The translations under genes were made by a program, and so were the position numbers. 64,000 nt of DNA. It comes from Halobacillus dabanensis. GTDB taxonomy: Bacteria; Bacillota; Bacilli; Bacillales; Halobacillaceae. Every line of letters starts with the position of its first letter. Position 1 is the stretch's first letter. This document shows, piece by piece, positions 51,516-61,341 of this stretch. The notes under the pieces were generated by a model that saw only the letters and a program-made list of their open reading frames with translations, was not told the DNA's origin and made no database searches. The stretch is taken from the NCBI RefSeq assembly GCF_900114165.1, contig NZ_FOSB01000004.1:186001-250000 (forward strand), in the 5' to 3' direction.

Positions 51516-53663
51516 CTAGCTTCTTGCTTCCGTTTTTTTATTAAAATCGAACTTAATTTTATATTCTTCGTCTAATGTTAAAGCAGTGCTGAACGTCTTC
51601 TTTCCCTTAAATCCTTTTAACACCTTCGTCCTCTTCTTTTCGCAAAGGGTTTTAATCATATTTGGTGTCAGTGTTTTTCCAGCCAACCTCTTCGGGAAAC
51701 TCACTTTGCACCCTTTTTTGTACTCGGAACAGGCATAAAATTTATATCGATCCATGATGGCACCTGTCTGGCACGCAGGACATTTGGCAATTGGCGTATT
51801 CCATTTTTTCTTTTCATCTGTGGTTAGGATTTGGACCTGTTGAAGGGAACCAGGAGTCTCTTGAATCAGCTTTTCAATGAACTGTCTCGTCTGTTTGATG
51901 AACATTTGTTTCGACCCTTCTCCGCTACCGATCTTCTTCAAATACGACTCCCACTTGGCAGTCATGGAAGGGGATGATAACAGTGTTCCTTCAATCGCTT
52001 CACAGAGCATGATCCCCTTAGCTGTCACATAGACGTTGTTCTTTTTCACTTCAATGTACTTTTGCGCCTTGATTGTTTCAATGATGCTTGAACGGGTGGC
52101 TTCGGTACCAAGGCCTTCGACTTCTTTTAGAATTTCCACATCTTCTTCATCATCCATGAGTTTTCCACACGTTTTCATCATATTGATCAACTGGCCTTCA
52201 GTGTACGGTTTCGGTGGCTGCGTCATACTTTCTTTTATATCGAGGCGTGCACCCACCTCCTCCCCTTTCTGCACATTCGGAAGGAGCGCTTCTTTGTCTT
52301 GCTTCGCTTTTGATGGCTTAGGAAAGAGCTCTTTCCAGCCTTGCTGCACTTCTCTCCTCCCTGTCGATTTGAAAGGCAGTTCTTGAACATGAGTGAAAAT
52401 CGTCGTTTCTTCATATACGTAATCATTATGGAACATCGCTAGCGTCGTCGCCATGACTTCGTTATAAATATTACGCTCTTCCCGACTCAGCCCACTCAGC
52501 TTTTTCTCCGTCGGGACAGACTTCGTCGGAATGATCGCATAGTGCTCCTGAACTTTCTTACTGTCGACATACCGCTTCCTCGGTTTCAAAGACAGAGGGG
52601 TGAAGGACATATCTAACGTATCCTGGTAAGCCTTCAAGTTATTCACTAGATAAGAGAATTCACTTTCAGTAATATAATTACAGTCTGTTCTTGGATAGGA
52701 AACGAGTCGTTTCTCATAAAGTTTCTGTATTGTCTTCAATACTTGCGACGGCGTATATTTCCAGCGTCTATTCGCAACACTTTGCAAAGTGGACAGCGAA
52801 TGCAGCTTCGGTGATTTTTGGTGTTTGGTCTTTTTGTCTACACGTTGGATCATCCCTGTATGAGCTTCTTTTTCTTTCAGCCCATGCTTGTCCATCAGCT
52901 CCTGAACCTTCACTTTATCTTTTTCCTTAATTTCAGCTAAGCCTTTGTAGGAACCTGTCGCTGATTGAAAAAGCCCCTCAATTTGGTAGAAAGGCTCTGA
53001 TACAAAGTTCTCAATCTCTTTGTGCCTCTGATAAATCAAGTAAACCGTAGGCGATTGTACACGACCGATCGACAAGTAGCTTCCGAAGCCTTTCTTTTGC
53101 AAATGTAATGTGAACAGACGGCTGGCATTAATTCCTACCATCCAATCACTGATTTGACGGGCCTTCGCTTCATCAAACATCCGCAAATCTTTTTCATTGT
53201 TTTGTAGATTATTAAATCCTTTGCGCACTTCGTCCTTCTCAAGAGAGTTGATCCATAGACGGTGAATAGGTTTACCCTTCACGCCCGTTAAACGGAGAAT
53301 ACTGTAGAATATGTTTGACCCTTCCCGGTCGACATCAGCCGCATTCACGAGCACGTCCGCTTGTTGGAACAAACGCTTGACCTCTTTAAACTGGTCCCAC
53401 TTCCCTTTCGATACTTTTTCAAGAAATCGATCAGGAACGATCGGCAGCTGATCAAGCTTCCATTTCTTCCATTCCGGCTTATAGTCATGAGGTTCTTTCA
53501 ATTCCACCAGATGGCCGACTCCCCATGTGATGGTCGCTCCATTCGGGAAGGTATCATCCGGTTTTAAAGTAATGTATGTTTTTGTTTTTTCCTGTATTGT
53601 AAAAGCCTCTGCATAAGCTTTTGCCTGAGAGGGTTTTTCGGCTAAGATGACCACTCGTGTCAT
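51516..53663 (-). CDS. topB: DNA topoisomerase III, 715 aa
   Basis: Type IA topoisomerase. The TOPRIM domain begins VVILAEKPSQAKAYAEAF and has NAADVDREGSNIFYS near 108-122 (DxD metal pair). The active-site tyrosine is in RLVSYPRTDCNYITE near 315. The central gate domain contains YSGR-like SIGRVQSPTVYLIYQRHKEIE. The C-terminus (from about 620) carries a zinc-finger-like CPACQTGAIMDRYKFYACSEYKKGCK and basic residues. Length and order match TopB. The start is ATG 53663, with GGGAG upstream. Confidence 0.95.
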   Translation of the reverse strand: MTRVVILAEKPSQAKAYAEAFTIQEKTKTYITLKPDDTFPNGATITWGVGHLVELKEPHDYKPEWKKWKLDQLPIVPDRFLEKVSKGKWDQFKEVKRLFQQADVLVNAADVDREGSNIFYSILRLTGVKGKPIHRLWINSLEKDEVRKGFNNLQNNEKDLRMFDEAKARQISDWMVGINASRLFTLHLQKKGFGSYLSIGRVQSPTVYLIYQRHKEIENFVSEPFYQIEGLFQSATGSYKGLAEIKEKDKVKVQELMDKHGLKEKEAHTGMIQRVDKKTKHQKSPKLHSLSTLQSVANRRWKYTPSQVLKTIQKLYEKRLVSYPRTDCNYITESEFSYLVNNLKAYQDTLDMSFTPLSLKPRKRYVDSKKVQEHYAIIPTKSVPTEKKLSGLSREERNIYNEVMATTLAMFHNDYVYEETTIFTHVQELPFKSTGRREVQQGWKELFPKPSKAKQDKEALLPNVQKGEEVGARLDIKESMTQPPKPYTEGQLINMMKTCGKLMDDEEDVEILKEVEGLGTEATRSSIIETIKAQKYIEVKKNNVYVTAKGIMLCEAIEGTLLSSPSMTAKWESYLKKIGSGEGSKQMFIKQTRQFIEKLIQETPGSLQQVQILTTDEKKKWNTPIAKCPACQTGAIMDRYKFYACSEYKKGCKVSFPKRLAGKTLTPNMIKTLCEKKRTKVLKGFKGKKTFSTALTLDEEYKIKFDFNKKTEARS

Positions 53664-53982
53664 GGTCTCCCACTCCCTTCATTGAACCCCAAGAGTACTA
53701 TGAGACGAGATGGAAAGCAAGGGATTTACAATAGAATAGAAAGCCCTAAAACGTCCCTGAAAAAAGGGGGACCAACCCTCTCATAGAGAGAGGAGAATAT
53801 GATTATCACCCGGACACCTAGAATTGCTCCTCCCCACCGCACCTTTTTAAATATCCTTAACGGGTACCTATTCCATCCCCTAGAACATCTAAATCATTAC
53901 ATAAAAAAAGAAATCGCAGGAAGGTGTGTTGAATAAGATTTAGAAAACTGTTTCGTATATTTATAAAATGGGGAGGAACACA
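53664..53982. other. Divergent intergenic region topB / hydrolase
   Basis: 319 bases. A small inverted repeat CCTCTC/GAGAGG lies at about 53777-53793. No gene or known RNA is recognised. The AT-rich stretch from 53895 should carry the hydrolase promoter. Confidence 0.5.
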
Positions 53983-54807
53983 ATGAAAACTAAGGAAGCT
54001 TATATTGAAGTGGATCCAGGAGTTGAATTATATGTACAGGATATCGGCACGGGAGACCCTATCGTATTCATCCCAGGTTTTACATTTACTACCGAGGTTT
54101 TCACCGAACAGGTGGAGCATTTTTCCAAAACGCACCGAACCATTGTGATTGATCCTCGAAGTCATGGACGATCTACTATAACCGTTCAAGGAAATGACTA
54201 TGTTACTCATGGGACAGATCTGCAAAAAGTGCTGAATGCGTTAAAAGTAGAGAATGCAACATTTGTAGGCTGGTCATTCGGATGCTTAACGGCATGGGAA
54301 TATGTTCGCCAATTCGGTACCGATCACATCAATTCCCTTATTTTAATTGATATGCCGCCGAAATCATTATCCCTTCAACAAGACGAGGATTGGGTGGAAG
54401 GACCACTTGATGATCTCGCAGCAGCTTATACGAACTATCTGCGAAATCCGCAGGGGCAGCGGGATTTCATTTCAGCCTATGCCACCGGAGTAATGGTACA
54501 GCGAGAACTTAAAGATGAAGAATTAACATGGCTCGTGGAGCAATCCTTAAAAACACCGTATTATATAGCCGCCAATTTATTCGCTTCCGGCCTCTTCTCT
54601 GATTATCGGAAGGAAGCTACCCAGAGTAGTGAATCTGTGCCGACTCTTTTCATTGTCGCTGAGCACTGGGCACCTACAGCGCATACCTATCTAAGAAAAC
54701 TGACTCCCCAAACATCAGTGAAGACACTTGGTGGCCACCTCATGTTTTGGGAACATAGTGAAAAGTTTAATGAGCTCATGGATGCTTTCTTGGAAAAGAA
54801 TAGATAA
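53983..54807 (+). CDS. Alpha/beta hydrolase, 274 aa
   Basis: Serine hydrolase fold. The oxyanion region is PIVFIPGFTFTTEVF near 26-40, with IDPRSHGRST next. The nucleophile serine is in FVGWSFGCLTAWE near 95-107, and the acid and histidine are expected in AEHWAPTAH and GGHLMFWEHS near 255. The catalytic His motif GGHLMFWE is typical of peroxidase/haloperoxidase-like hydrolases. ATG at 53983 follows GGGAGG; the frame from 53968 lacks one. No substrate can be predicted from the neighbours. Confidence 0.88.
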   Translation: MKTKEAYIEVDPGVELYVQDIGTGDPIVFIPGFTFTTEVFTEQVEHFSKTHRTIVIDPRSHGRSTITVQGNDYVTHGTDLQKVLNALKVENATFVGWSFGCLTAWEYVRQFGTDHINSLILIDMPPKSLSLQQDEDWVEGPLDDLAAAYTNYLRNPQGQRDFISAYATGVMVQRELKDEELTWLVEQSLKTPYYIAANLFASGLFSDYRKEATQSSESVPTLFIVAEHWAPTAHTYLRKLTPQTSVKTLGGHLMFWEHSEKFNELMDAFLEKNR

Positions 54808-54831
54808 CACCGCTTTTTCAACCTTAAGCTG

Positions 54832-54877
54832 CACCGAAAAGACTACCTCATTTACTAACGAGGTAGTCTTTTCGGTG
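54832..54877. terminator. Strong terminator, 18-bp perfect stem
   Basis: CACCGAAAAGACTACCTC pairs with GAGGTAGTCTTTTCGGTG around a 10-base loop, 25 bases after the hydrolase stop. It lacks a long T-run on the plus strand. Confidence 0.75.
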
Positions 54878-54997
54878 TTGTGAATGTCAATCGTAAAAGA
54901 AAATAGGAGTCCTTCTTGTGCAGGATTCAAGATAATTCAGCTTCCATGTGTTACGATGTGTAAGTTAAAACAATGCACTAAGATTGGAGTAACAACA

Positions 54998-56413
54998 ATG
55001 GTACAACTGGCCAAACGAGGTTATACCTTATGTATTAGTTTATATGTGATTATGCATTTTGTCGTTTCTTTCACACATGGAGAAGAGCTTTCGACGATTA
55101 TTTCCTTATTCGGGTTGACTGCTTTTATCATTGGGTATCTTTTCTTGCCTCTCAAGCAAGCATGGATCTCCCTTTTACTTGTTGTAATCGCCCTTATTGT
55201 CCATATATCAGCCGGAACTTCTCTTATAGAAGCAAGTGTTTCCGGCTTTACCGTAATGAGTGGGCTGATCGCTCTCTTGCTCATCGTTCCTATGATTAGC
55301 TGGGTTTTAGAAGAAAAGCCATACATTGCATCCGTCATTAATTTCGCTCAAAAGCTTCTTAATACAAGTCGCAAGTTTTATATTGGGATGATGGTGATTA
55401 CGCAGATCATCTCGTACTTCCTATTATTCGGCTCCATCCCTATGGTATATGGGATGATCAATGATTTCTTAAGCAATCAAAAGGGGGAGGTATGGGAGAA
55501 TTATAAAGGAACAGCGTTACTTAGGGCGTTCGCCTTAACAACATTGTGGGTTGTCAGCATACCGAGTTTTATTTTTGCTGTGGAGGCCCTGGGTGCATCG
55601 TTAGGGTTATCGATCTTGCAAGGTTTCTTCATCTCTTTCGCTGGAATTTTATTATCTGTTCTCTTCTCCTATTTTCAAGAACGTCATTATGGAGTGGACC
55701 TTACAGCAGGTATTCAAGAGCAACTGGCTAAGATTACAGAACAAAAGAAACAAGATACACAAGGGAATCGAGATGCACGCGAATTCGGCCTTCTGTTTGT
55801 GACTTTATTCGGTTCCATTTTTCTTCTTAACGCATTGTGGAACGTGGAATTACTCCTCATTATTCCGATCGTAATCATAGCGTGGGTCCTACTCTACTTT
55901 ATCATTCGCCGAAGAAGCGGGGCGATTACGGAAAATGGAAAAACTTATATAACAAAAAGCATTCCAAACAAAGCGCAACAGTTCTCGATTCTATTGGCGG
56001 CTGGATTTTTAATCGATGCGGTGAATCAGTCAGGATATGGCGAGTATATTATTGATGGTCTCTTTTATGTATCCGATGCCGTACCATTTTTGAACTTCCT
56101 ATGGGTACTTCCTTTTGTCGTGATCATTTTAGGATTTATCGGACTTGGTCCCCTGACGGTCATTGTCCTTGTCTCAGGAATTTTGCAAGGGGTCGAACTT
56201 CCCTATCCACCGGAGATCGTCGTTCTTGGAATAACATCAGGAAGCGTAATTTCGATTATGTTATCCCCACTGATTTTACCATCGATTATTCTAAGTTCTG
56301 TGAACCGACTCAGTATCGTTAAGAATGGCTTACTATTCAACTACAAATACGCCATTGCCTTTTATATTATGGTCCAAATTTATCTTCAACTGTTTGTTTT
56401 GTTGTTTTTATAA
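54998..56413 (+). CDS. Polytopic membrane protein, unidentified transporter-like, 471 aa
   Basis: At least 11 hydrophobic segments, with a soluble cytoplasmic loop at about 225-265 rich in Gln and Lys. The second half contains FIGLGPLTVIVLVSGIL and VVLGITSGSVISIMLSPLILPSIILSS, Gly/Pro-breaking helices like those of ion-transporter-superfamily carriers (DctM, GntP, DUF401 types). I could not place it in a named family. The ATG at 54998 (MVQLAKRGYTL) follows GGAG; the frame extends upstream to 54884 through the terminator region, which is unlikely to be translated. It precedes a terminator at 56483. Confidence 0.7.
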   Translation: MVQLAKRGYTLCISLYVIMHFVVSFTHGEELSTIISLFGLTAFIIGYLFLPLKQAWISLLLVVIALIVHISAGTSLIEASVSGFTVMSGLIALLLIVPMISWVLEEKPYIASVINFAQKLLNTSRKFYIGMMVITQIISYFLLFGSIPMVYGMINDFLSNQKGEVWENYKGTALLRAFALTTLWVVSIPSFIFAVEALGASLGLSILQGFFISFAGILLSVLFSYFQERHYGVDLTAGIQEQLAKITEQKKQDTQGNRDAREFGLLFVTLFGSIFLLNALWNVELLLIIPIVIIAWVLLYFIIRRRSGAITENGKTYITKSIPNKAQQFSILLAAGFLIDAVNQSGYGEYIIDGLFYVSDAVPFLNFLWVLPFVVIILGFIGLGPLTVIVLVSGILQGVELPYPPEIVVLGITSGSVISIMLSPLILPSIILSSVNRLSIVKNGLLFNYKYAIAFYIMVQIYLQLFVLLFL

Positions 56414-56482
56414 AGAAAATTATTTTTAAGAAGATGGTGAGAAACTGCCGCCATCACTTTTTCAAACACCTTCCCACACAAA

Positions 56483-56519
56483 AAGTGCCTGTACCTCAAA
56501 GAAAGGGTACAGGCACTTG
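56483..56519. terminator. Bidirectional terminator
   Basis: AAGTGCCTGTACC pairs with GGTACAGGCACTT. T6 follows on the plus strand and A4 precedes it. It separates the membrane protein gene from rlmD, whose stop is at 56545. Confidence 0.85.
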
Positions 56520-56544
56520 AATTTTTTGGGAATTTTATTATCCG

Positions 56545-58002
56545 TTACCCTTTACGCACTAACTTTGCAACCGATTCTACATGATAGGTCTGCGGGAACA
56601 TATCCACGGGCTGAATTCCTTCAACTTCATATCCATTCTCCACTAAATATTTCAAATCGCGAACCTGTGTTTCCGGGTTGCAGGAGACATACACGACACG
56701 CTTCGGATGCAGCTTCACAACACTTGATAAAAATGCTTCATCACTTCCGCTTCTCGGGGGATCCATGATCACCACATCGGCTTTATCCCCGCGCTCTGCC
56801 ATATCTACCATGAATTCTCCTGCATCCCCCTGATAGAAACGCGCATTTTTCACACCGTTTCGTTTGGAGTTTTGGATAGCGTCTCGAACCGCATCCTTGT
56901 TAACCTCGACGCCGATGACCTTCCCTGCTTTTTGGCTGGCAATAAGACCAATCGTTCCAATCCCGCAGTAGGCATCGATTACAGTTTCCTTCCCTGTCAA
57001 TTCGGCCATCTCAATCGCTTTTCCATATAATTTCTCCGTCTGTGCCGGATTAATCTGATAGAAAGATTTCGCCGAGATTTCAAACTTCAGTCCACATAAG
57101 GTATCTGTAATCGTTCCTTTACCGAACAATACGTCCTCCTGATCACCTAGAACGATACTTGTTTTCCGTTTATTCACATTCAACAGCATTGTCGTAATTT
57201 CCGGGTGTGCTTTTCGTAAAGCTTTCACAAAATTCTTTTTGCCTTTAAATTCCGGAGATGCAGCGACCAATACCACCATGATTTCTCCACTGACTTTGCC
57301 AACTTTAACTAGTACATGCCGTAAAAATCCCTGTCCAGTGTCTTCGTTATACGGCTGCATTTTCGAGTTCTTCATGTAGTCTTTGATGGTCGCTGCGATA
57401 TCATCTGCTTTCGGATCATGAATGAGACACTTATCGATCGGGATGATTTCATGCGTATGTGGACCGTACAACCCGCCAATCACTTGACGCTTATGATTGA
57501 GACCGAATGTCATATGGTTCTTATTCCGGTAATCATACGGGTGATCCATCGTCATAATAGGTTCCGGCTCTCCAAACGGCTTCATCAGACGATTTATCGT
57601 TTGCTGCTTGAAACGCGATTGTGCCTGGTTGCTCATATGCTGGAGCTGACACCCTCCGCACTCATAATAATACGGACACGGCGGGTCGACCCGTTCTTTT
57701 GCTGGATCGATCACGCGTTTCAACTCTGCCGTTACAAACCGTCCCTTCTGGGAAATGGCCACCTCAGCCTTCTCACCAGGCAACAGAAGTGGCACTTCCA
57801 ACTGTTTTCCTTTCCACTCAGCAATGCCTCTTCCTTCATCAGTCAAGCCTGAGCAGGTTACCTCGGCAATGACAGATTTCTGACCTCGTGAAGGTTTATC
57901 AATCTCTTTACGCTTGCCTTGTGGAGGCTTCTGTTTCCCGGATCGGTTCGGTTTATTTTTTGTTTTCTTGTATCCATGATTCTTTCGTTTACTCATAGGC
58001 AC
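56545..58002 (-). CDS. rlmD: 23S rRNA (uracil-C5)-methyltransferase, RlmD/RlmCD type, 485 aa
   Basis: SAM-dependent RNA methyltransferase of the RumA/TrmA family. A lysine-rich N-terminal tail (1-40) is followed by a TRAM-like domain (45-105). The iron-sulfur cluster cysteines are in CPYYYECGGCQLQHM near 107-121, with a fourth further on. The SAM motif is VIDAYCGIGTIGLIASQ near 335, and VIMDPPRSGS and VYVSCNPETQVRDL contain the catalytic cysteine near 440. In Bacillus one enzyme modifies two uridines (RlmCD), so the symbol is provisional. Start ATG 58002. Confidence 0.9.
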   Translation of the reverse strand: MPMSKRKNHGYKKTKNKPNRSGKQKPPQGKRKEIDKPSRGQKSVIAEVTCSGLTDEGRGIAEWKGKQLEVPLLLPGEKAEVAISQKGRFVTAELKRVIDPAKERVDPPCPYYYECGGCQLQHMSNQAQSRFKQQTINRLMKPFGEPEPIMTMDHPYDYRNKNHMTFGLNHKRQVIGGLYGPHTHEIIPIDKCLIHDPKADDIAATIKDYMKNSKMQPYNEDTGQGFLRHVLVKVGKVSGEIMVVLVAASPEFKGKKNFVKALRKAHPEITTMLLNVNKRKTSIVLGDQEDVLFGKGTITDTLCGLKFEISAKSFYQINPAQTEKLYGKAIEMAELTGKETVIDAYCGIGTIGLIASQKAGKVIGVEVNKDAVRDAIQNSKRNGVKNARFYQGDAGEFMVDMAERGDKADVVIMDPPRSGSDEAFLSSVVKLHPKRVVYVSCNPETQVRDLKYLVENGYEVEGIQPVDMFPQTYHVESVAKLVRKG

Positions 58003-58221
58003 TTCCTGTCTTTTGTTAATTTCCCCTCATTATAAACTACCCAAATCCAAGGGTAAAACAACCAACTACATTTCAGTGCCAAAAACAATTGAGTCCCATC
58101 CTATATACCTGGGGTGTTTATCGCTTTAATTGTTATGCAAGATCAAAGATATCCATAACCCAACTTACCCTCTATGAAACTAAGATAATGAATGAATTTT
58201 AATCACAACCCTCGTGAATAT

Positions 58222-59058
58222 TCAATATTTCTTAGTTGGAGGAGTATCATACACATCCTCTGGAGCAGGCAGAAGTTTGGCAGGGCCGCCATATGGTCCC
58301 GGATTAGATATATATCTGAATTGCCCTCTTCCATCAGGGGCTATACCTTGAGCCCAAGGGCCATTAGCATCCGCTTCTCCCCGTGAAGTGTTATAGAAGT
58401 CATAGGCAACTGCCTGTTTCTCCTTTGATCTTGGGAATGTAGTCGGAACCACAACGTCCCCGGATTTCGATTCAATTTCCCTGATCGCTTGAATCCATTG
58501 GTTTTGATGAGCTGTGTCCCTAGCTAACAAAAAGCTTAATGTATCTTTAACACAGGGATCATCCGTTAACTCATATAGCCGTGCTACCTGGAGTCTGCCT
58601 TGGGATTCGGCTGTTAAATTTGCTCTAAAATCCGCTAATAAATTCCCACTGGATATGATATAATCAGCCGTCCAACGGTTCCCTACACTATCTGCAGGCA
58701 TAGCTCCTAACCCCGAAACGATCGCATGCTGCGGATTCATCCCTCCCATAATTGCAGCTATAGCTGGGTCTGATTGATAGGCACTTTCTTGTTGTTCAAG
58801 GGATGTATTATCTAACAGCCGCGCAATTAGTGTAGCAAGAATTTCCACGTGTGCAATTTCCTCTGTACCAATATCCATCAATAAGTCGCGGTATTTTTTA
58901 TTCCCACCTCGAACGTTCATCCCTTGAAATAAATACTGCATCATGACTGAAATCTCTCCCCACTGACCTCCCAATACTTCTTGCAACTGCTTAGCAAAAA
59001 TCGGATCAGGCTGAGAAACCTTTGCTTCGTACTGCAATTCTTTTACATGGAAAAACAT
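58222..59058 (-). CDS. Manganese catalase, 278 aa
   Basis: Di-manganese catalase of the ferritin-like fold. Metal-binding helices are LGGQWGEISVMMQYLFQG (Glu about 35), GTEEIAHVEILATLIARLL (Glu and His), LTAESQGRLQVARLYE (Glu) and LLARDTAHQNQWIQAI (His). The C-terminal 60 residues form the family's extended tail. ATG at 59058 with GAGGGGG is chosen; the longer frame to 59136 is not used. Similar to the paralogue at 61560-62405, with the same order of motifs. Such proteins include spore-associated CotJC-type enzymes. Confidence 0.9.
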   Translation of the reverse strand: MFFHVKELQYEAKVSQPDPIFAKQLQEVLGGQWGEISVMMQYLFQGMNVRGGNKKYRDLLMDIGTEEIAHVEILATLIARLLDNTSLEQQESAYQSDPAIAAIMGGMNPQHAIVSGLGAMPADSVGNRWTADYIISSGNLLADFRANLTAESQGRLQVARLYELTDDPCVKDTLSFLLARDTAHQNQWIQAIREIESKSGDVVVPTTFPRSKEKQAVAYDFYNTSRGEADANGPWAQGIAPDGRGQFRYISNPGPYGGPAKLLPAPEDVYDTPPTKKY

Positions 59059-59318
59059 TTTATTCCCCCTCTGTACTTCAAAGTTACCATATGCCCAGAT
59101 CTGCATCCTGTGCAAGAAACCATTACAAAAAAGCATTTAAAACACGAGCCTCCAAAACGATAAGGATATATATACATTTACTTTAGGAACAAATCGCTTT
59201 TGTTCCAAATATCTTTCGGTGTGTGAATGGATAATAGGTGTAATGGGACTCTAAGTAGTGACCACATGAACCCGAAAAAGTAATTCACTTTCATACTTTA
59301 TTAAAGGAGTTAATTGAA

Positions 59319-60011
59319 ATGAGCACCTCTGAGATCATATGGAGAGTTTGTTTATCATTTGTTGTACTTTTTATCTTGACAAGAATCATGGGAAGAAAAG
59401 AAATTAGTCAGATGACTTTCTTCAACTTTGTTTCTGCCATTTCGATTGGATCTATCACTGCCAACTTGGCTGTGAATGGAAACTTGAGCGTTCAAAACGG
59501 TGTCATCGCTTTAGTCTTATGGACTGTTTTCACCCTTATTGTCGCTTTTATTGATATCAAGTCAAAAAAAGCCCGGAAATTCACCACTGGCGAACCTGTA
59601 ATCGTCATTAAAGAAGGAAGGATAATGGAAGACGCTCTTAGGTCTACACAGCTTGATATCGACGCTCTACGAACATTGCTACGTCAGAAAAATGTTTTCA
59701 CTTTTAAGGAAGTCCAATATGCTATTTTTGAGACAAGCGGCCAACTTTCTGTATTGAAATATGAAAGCAATCAGCCCGCAACAAAAAAGGATCTCAACAT
59801 TATTCCCAAAGATAATATTTATCCTTTAGCAACCGAAGTAATATCAGACGGTAAAATAAATACGAACAACTTGCAAAGGTTAGGAAAGAATGAAGATTGG
59901 CTATATCAACAGCTGCAGAATAGTGGAATTAAGGATATTAATCAAGTTTTTTATGGAGAAGTACTTCCTAATGGAACGTTGTATATTGATAAAAAGGATG
60001 ATCCAACCTAA
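59319..60011 (+). CDS. DUF421 membrane protein, YetF/YrbG type, 230 aa
   Basis: Three transmembrane segments in the first 80 residues, including VVLFILTRIMGRKEISQMTFFNFVSAISIGSITA, which is the family hallmark. A cytoplasmic alpha/beta domain starts at about 85 (KFTTGEPVIVIKEGRIM) and includes the LRSTQLDIDALRTLLRQKNVF motif. Members of this family in spore formers are inner-membrane proteins linked to spore resistance. RBS AAAGGAG is 7 bases before the ATG. A CATACTT box at 59292 might be a SigG -10, but I could not find a convincing -35. Confidence 0.9.
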   Translation: MSTSEIIWRVCLSFVVLFILTRIMGRKEISQMTFFNFVSAISIGSITANLAVNGNLSVQNGVIALVLWTVFTLIVAFIDIKSKKARKFTTGEPVIVIKEGRIMEDALRSTQLDIDALRTLLRQKNVFTFKEVQYAIFETSGQLSVLKYESNQPATKKDLNIIPKDNIYPLATEVISDGKINTNNLQRLGKNEDWLYQQLQNSGIKDINQVFYGEVLPNGTLYIDKKDDPT

Positions 60012-60100
60012 TAGTTTTTTATAGAATTTCACATTAAAAGCATAATTAGGAATTTTTTTCGAATAATAGGAATGATTAATGAATAAGGAGTGATTATGGA

Positions 60101-60601
60101 ATGGGTATTTTGAGTGGAAACCAACAGAAAGAACCACTTCATTATGGAGAAGTTTTCAGTCTCTGGAGTTACCTGGGAGCTTTAAAAGGAACAGATGCAA
60201 ATTATCAGACAATGTACAACCATGCAGGAGATCATGACTTAAAAATGCTTTTAGAAGACCTTGTTCGAGGGATTAAACAAGAAAGTGAAGAAGTTGAAGG
60301 GATACTAAAAATGAATGGTGTCGTGCTACCTCCTTCTCCTCCTGAGCGCTCTGTAGCAAATTCAGAATCTATACCTGCAGGTGCAAAATTTAATGACCCT
60401 GAGATCAGTGCAGCTATTTCTATGAATATTGCTCAGGGGCTGGTGGCATGCAGCCAAGCTATTGGGCAATCTACTCGTGAAGATGTAGCCATGTTATTCG
60501 GGAAATTCCATATGAATAAAGCACAGGCTGGCGCTAAAGCATTAAGACTCAATAAAGAAAAAGGCTGGTTAATAACTCCACCTCTCCATAAGAATAATTA
60601 A
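60101..60601 (+). CDS. DUF3231 single-domain protein, 166 aa
   Basis: Helical ferritin-like protein (one DUF3231 unit; the gene at 5979-6995 has two). LHYGEVFSLWSYLGALKGTDANYQTMYNHAGDHDLKMLLEDL opens the fold in pieces, with His in MYNHAGDHD. ATG at 60101 has AAGGAG 10 bases upstream. It is 90 bases after the DUF421 stop with no terminator between them, so they are likely cotranscribed. Probably a spore-associated protein of unknown activity. Confidence 0.82.
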   Translation: MGILSGNQQKEPLHYGEVFSLWSYLGALKGTDANYQTMYNHAGDHDLKMLLEDLVRGIKQESEEVEGILKMNGVVLPPSPPERSVANSESIPAGAKFNDPEISAAISMNIAQGLVACSQAIGQSTREDVAMLFGKFHMNKAQAGAKALRLNKEKGWLITPPLHKNN

Positions 60602-60611
60602 CCACTACAAC

Positions 60612-60648
60612 AGACACACCTATCATACACTGGTGTGTCTTCTTTTTA
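60612..60648 (+). terminator. Terminator after the DUF421-DUF3231 pair
   Basis: AGACACACC pairs with GGTGTGTCT, followed by TCTTTTT. Confidence 0.85.
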
Positions 60649-60847
60649 AATAATAACTATTGAAGTCAATGATATGCCATCCAATTATACAAAGTACAAT
60701 CTCCCATGTTTTTTGGAAAACAGTAGTTTTTCCCACAAAAAAGGCGGCTTATGGGAGAAGTTAGAATGCTTTAATATTACCATTCCAACTCGTCCATAAA
60801 CCACCGCACACTTCTTCACCTATTTTTCTTCTTTTTCAGACGATTTC

Positions 60848-61003
60848 CTATTCGTAATCGTCAGGGTTCTTTTCGCTTTCTTTCTTGTTCTTATTCTCCA
60901 CTTCCCGTTGGGGATCGATATCACGGTTGGGATCTTTCTCTTTCAATTTCTGTTCAGGGGAAATGCCGTCTCGTGTGTCTTGTTTTTCATTCTTTTCAGC
61001 CAT
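60848..61003 (-). CDS. Small charged protein, 51 aa
   Basis: Found by reading the gap. AAAGGAGG precedes the ATG at 61003. The protein is highly charged (MAEKNEKQDTRDGISPEQKL, then KEKDPNRDIDP) and has no hydrophobic stretch. Its stop is 206 bases beyond the terminator that ends the plus-strand pair. It lies 20 bases after the CotF-like gene and is probably the last gene of that operon. It is similar in character to small spore proteins of the region; function unknown. Confidence 0.7.
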   Translation of the reverse strand: MAEKNEKQDTRDGISPEQKLKEKDPNRDIDPQREVENKNKKESEKNPDDYE

Positions 61004-61023
61004 ACATATCCTCCTTTATATCT

Positions 61024-61329
61024 CTATTGACTGTTTGCTGGCATCTTAAGCGCTAAATCTGCCTTGTCCAGGTCATGGTTAACCTGTTCTTTCACATCAT
61101 AGGCATGATATAACTCGTTATCAATCATATAAGTGGCAATCTTATGGTGGAGGTCAATCGCATCATTTAATTGTTTCTTCAGGACTTTATGAATTTCAGG
61201 GCTTGCGGTTTCTGTGATTGCTACTGAATAATTTCTAACTGCTGCTTTTGCCGAGACAAGTAAATCTGTGGCAATGACTTCATCATTAATCAAGTCTTTA
61301 TTGTTGATTTTATCTAAAATTCCAGCCAT
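61024..61329 (-). CDS. CotF-family spore coat protein, 101 aa
   Basis: Small helical protein whose pattern matches the coat F domain: EVIATDLLVSAKAAVRNYSVAITETASPEIHKVLKKQLNDAIDLH, in pieces, followed by MIDNELYHAYDVKEQV, which is the typical Y-rich end. AAAGGAGG is upstream. It is 12 bases after the companion gene and 20 bases before the small charged gene, so the three form an operon together with the Mn catalase. Confidence 0.85.
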   Translation of the reverse strand: MAGILDKINNKDLINDEVIATDLLVSAKAAVRNYSVAITETASPEIHKVLKKQLNDAIDLHHKIATYMIDNELYHAYDVKEQVNHDLDKADLALKMPANSQ

Positions 61330-61341
61330 GTATATCCTCCT

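Noticed and set aside
54884-54997. N-terminal extension of the membrane protein to 54884
   Set aside because: It begins at the terminator of the previous gene; the GGAG-supported ATG at 54998 gives a normal membrane start.
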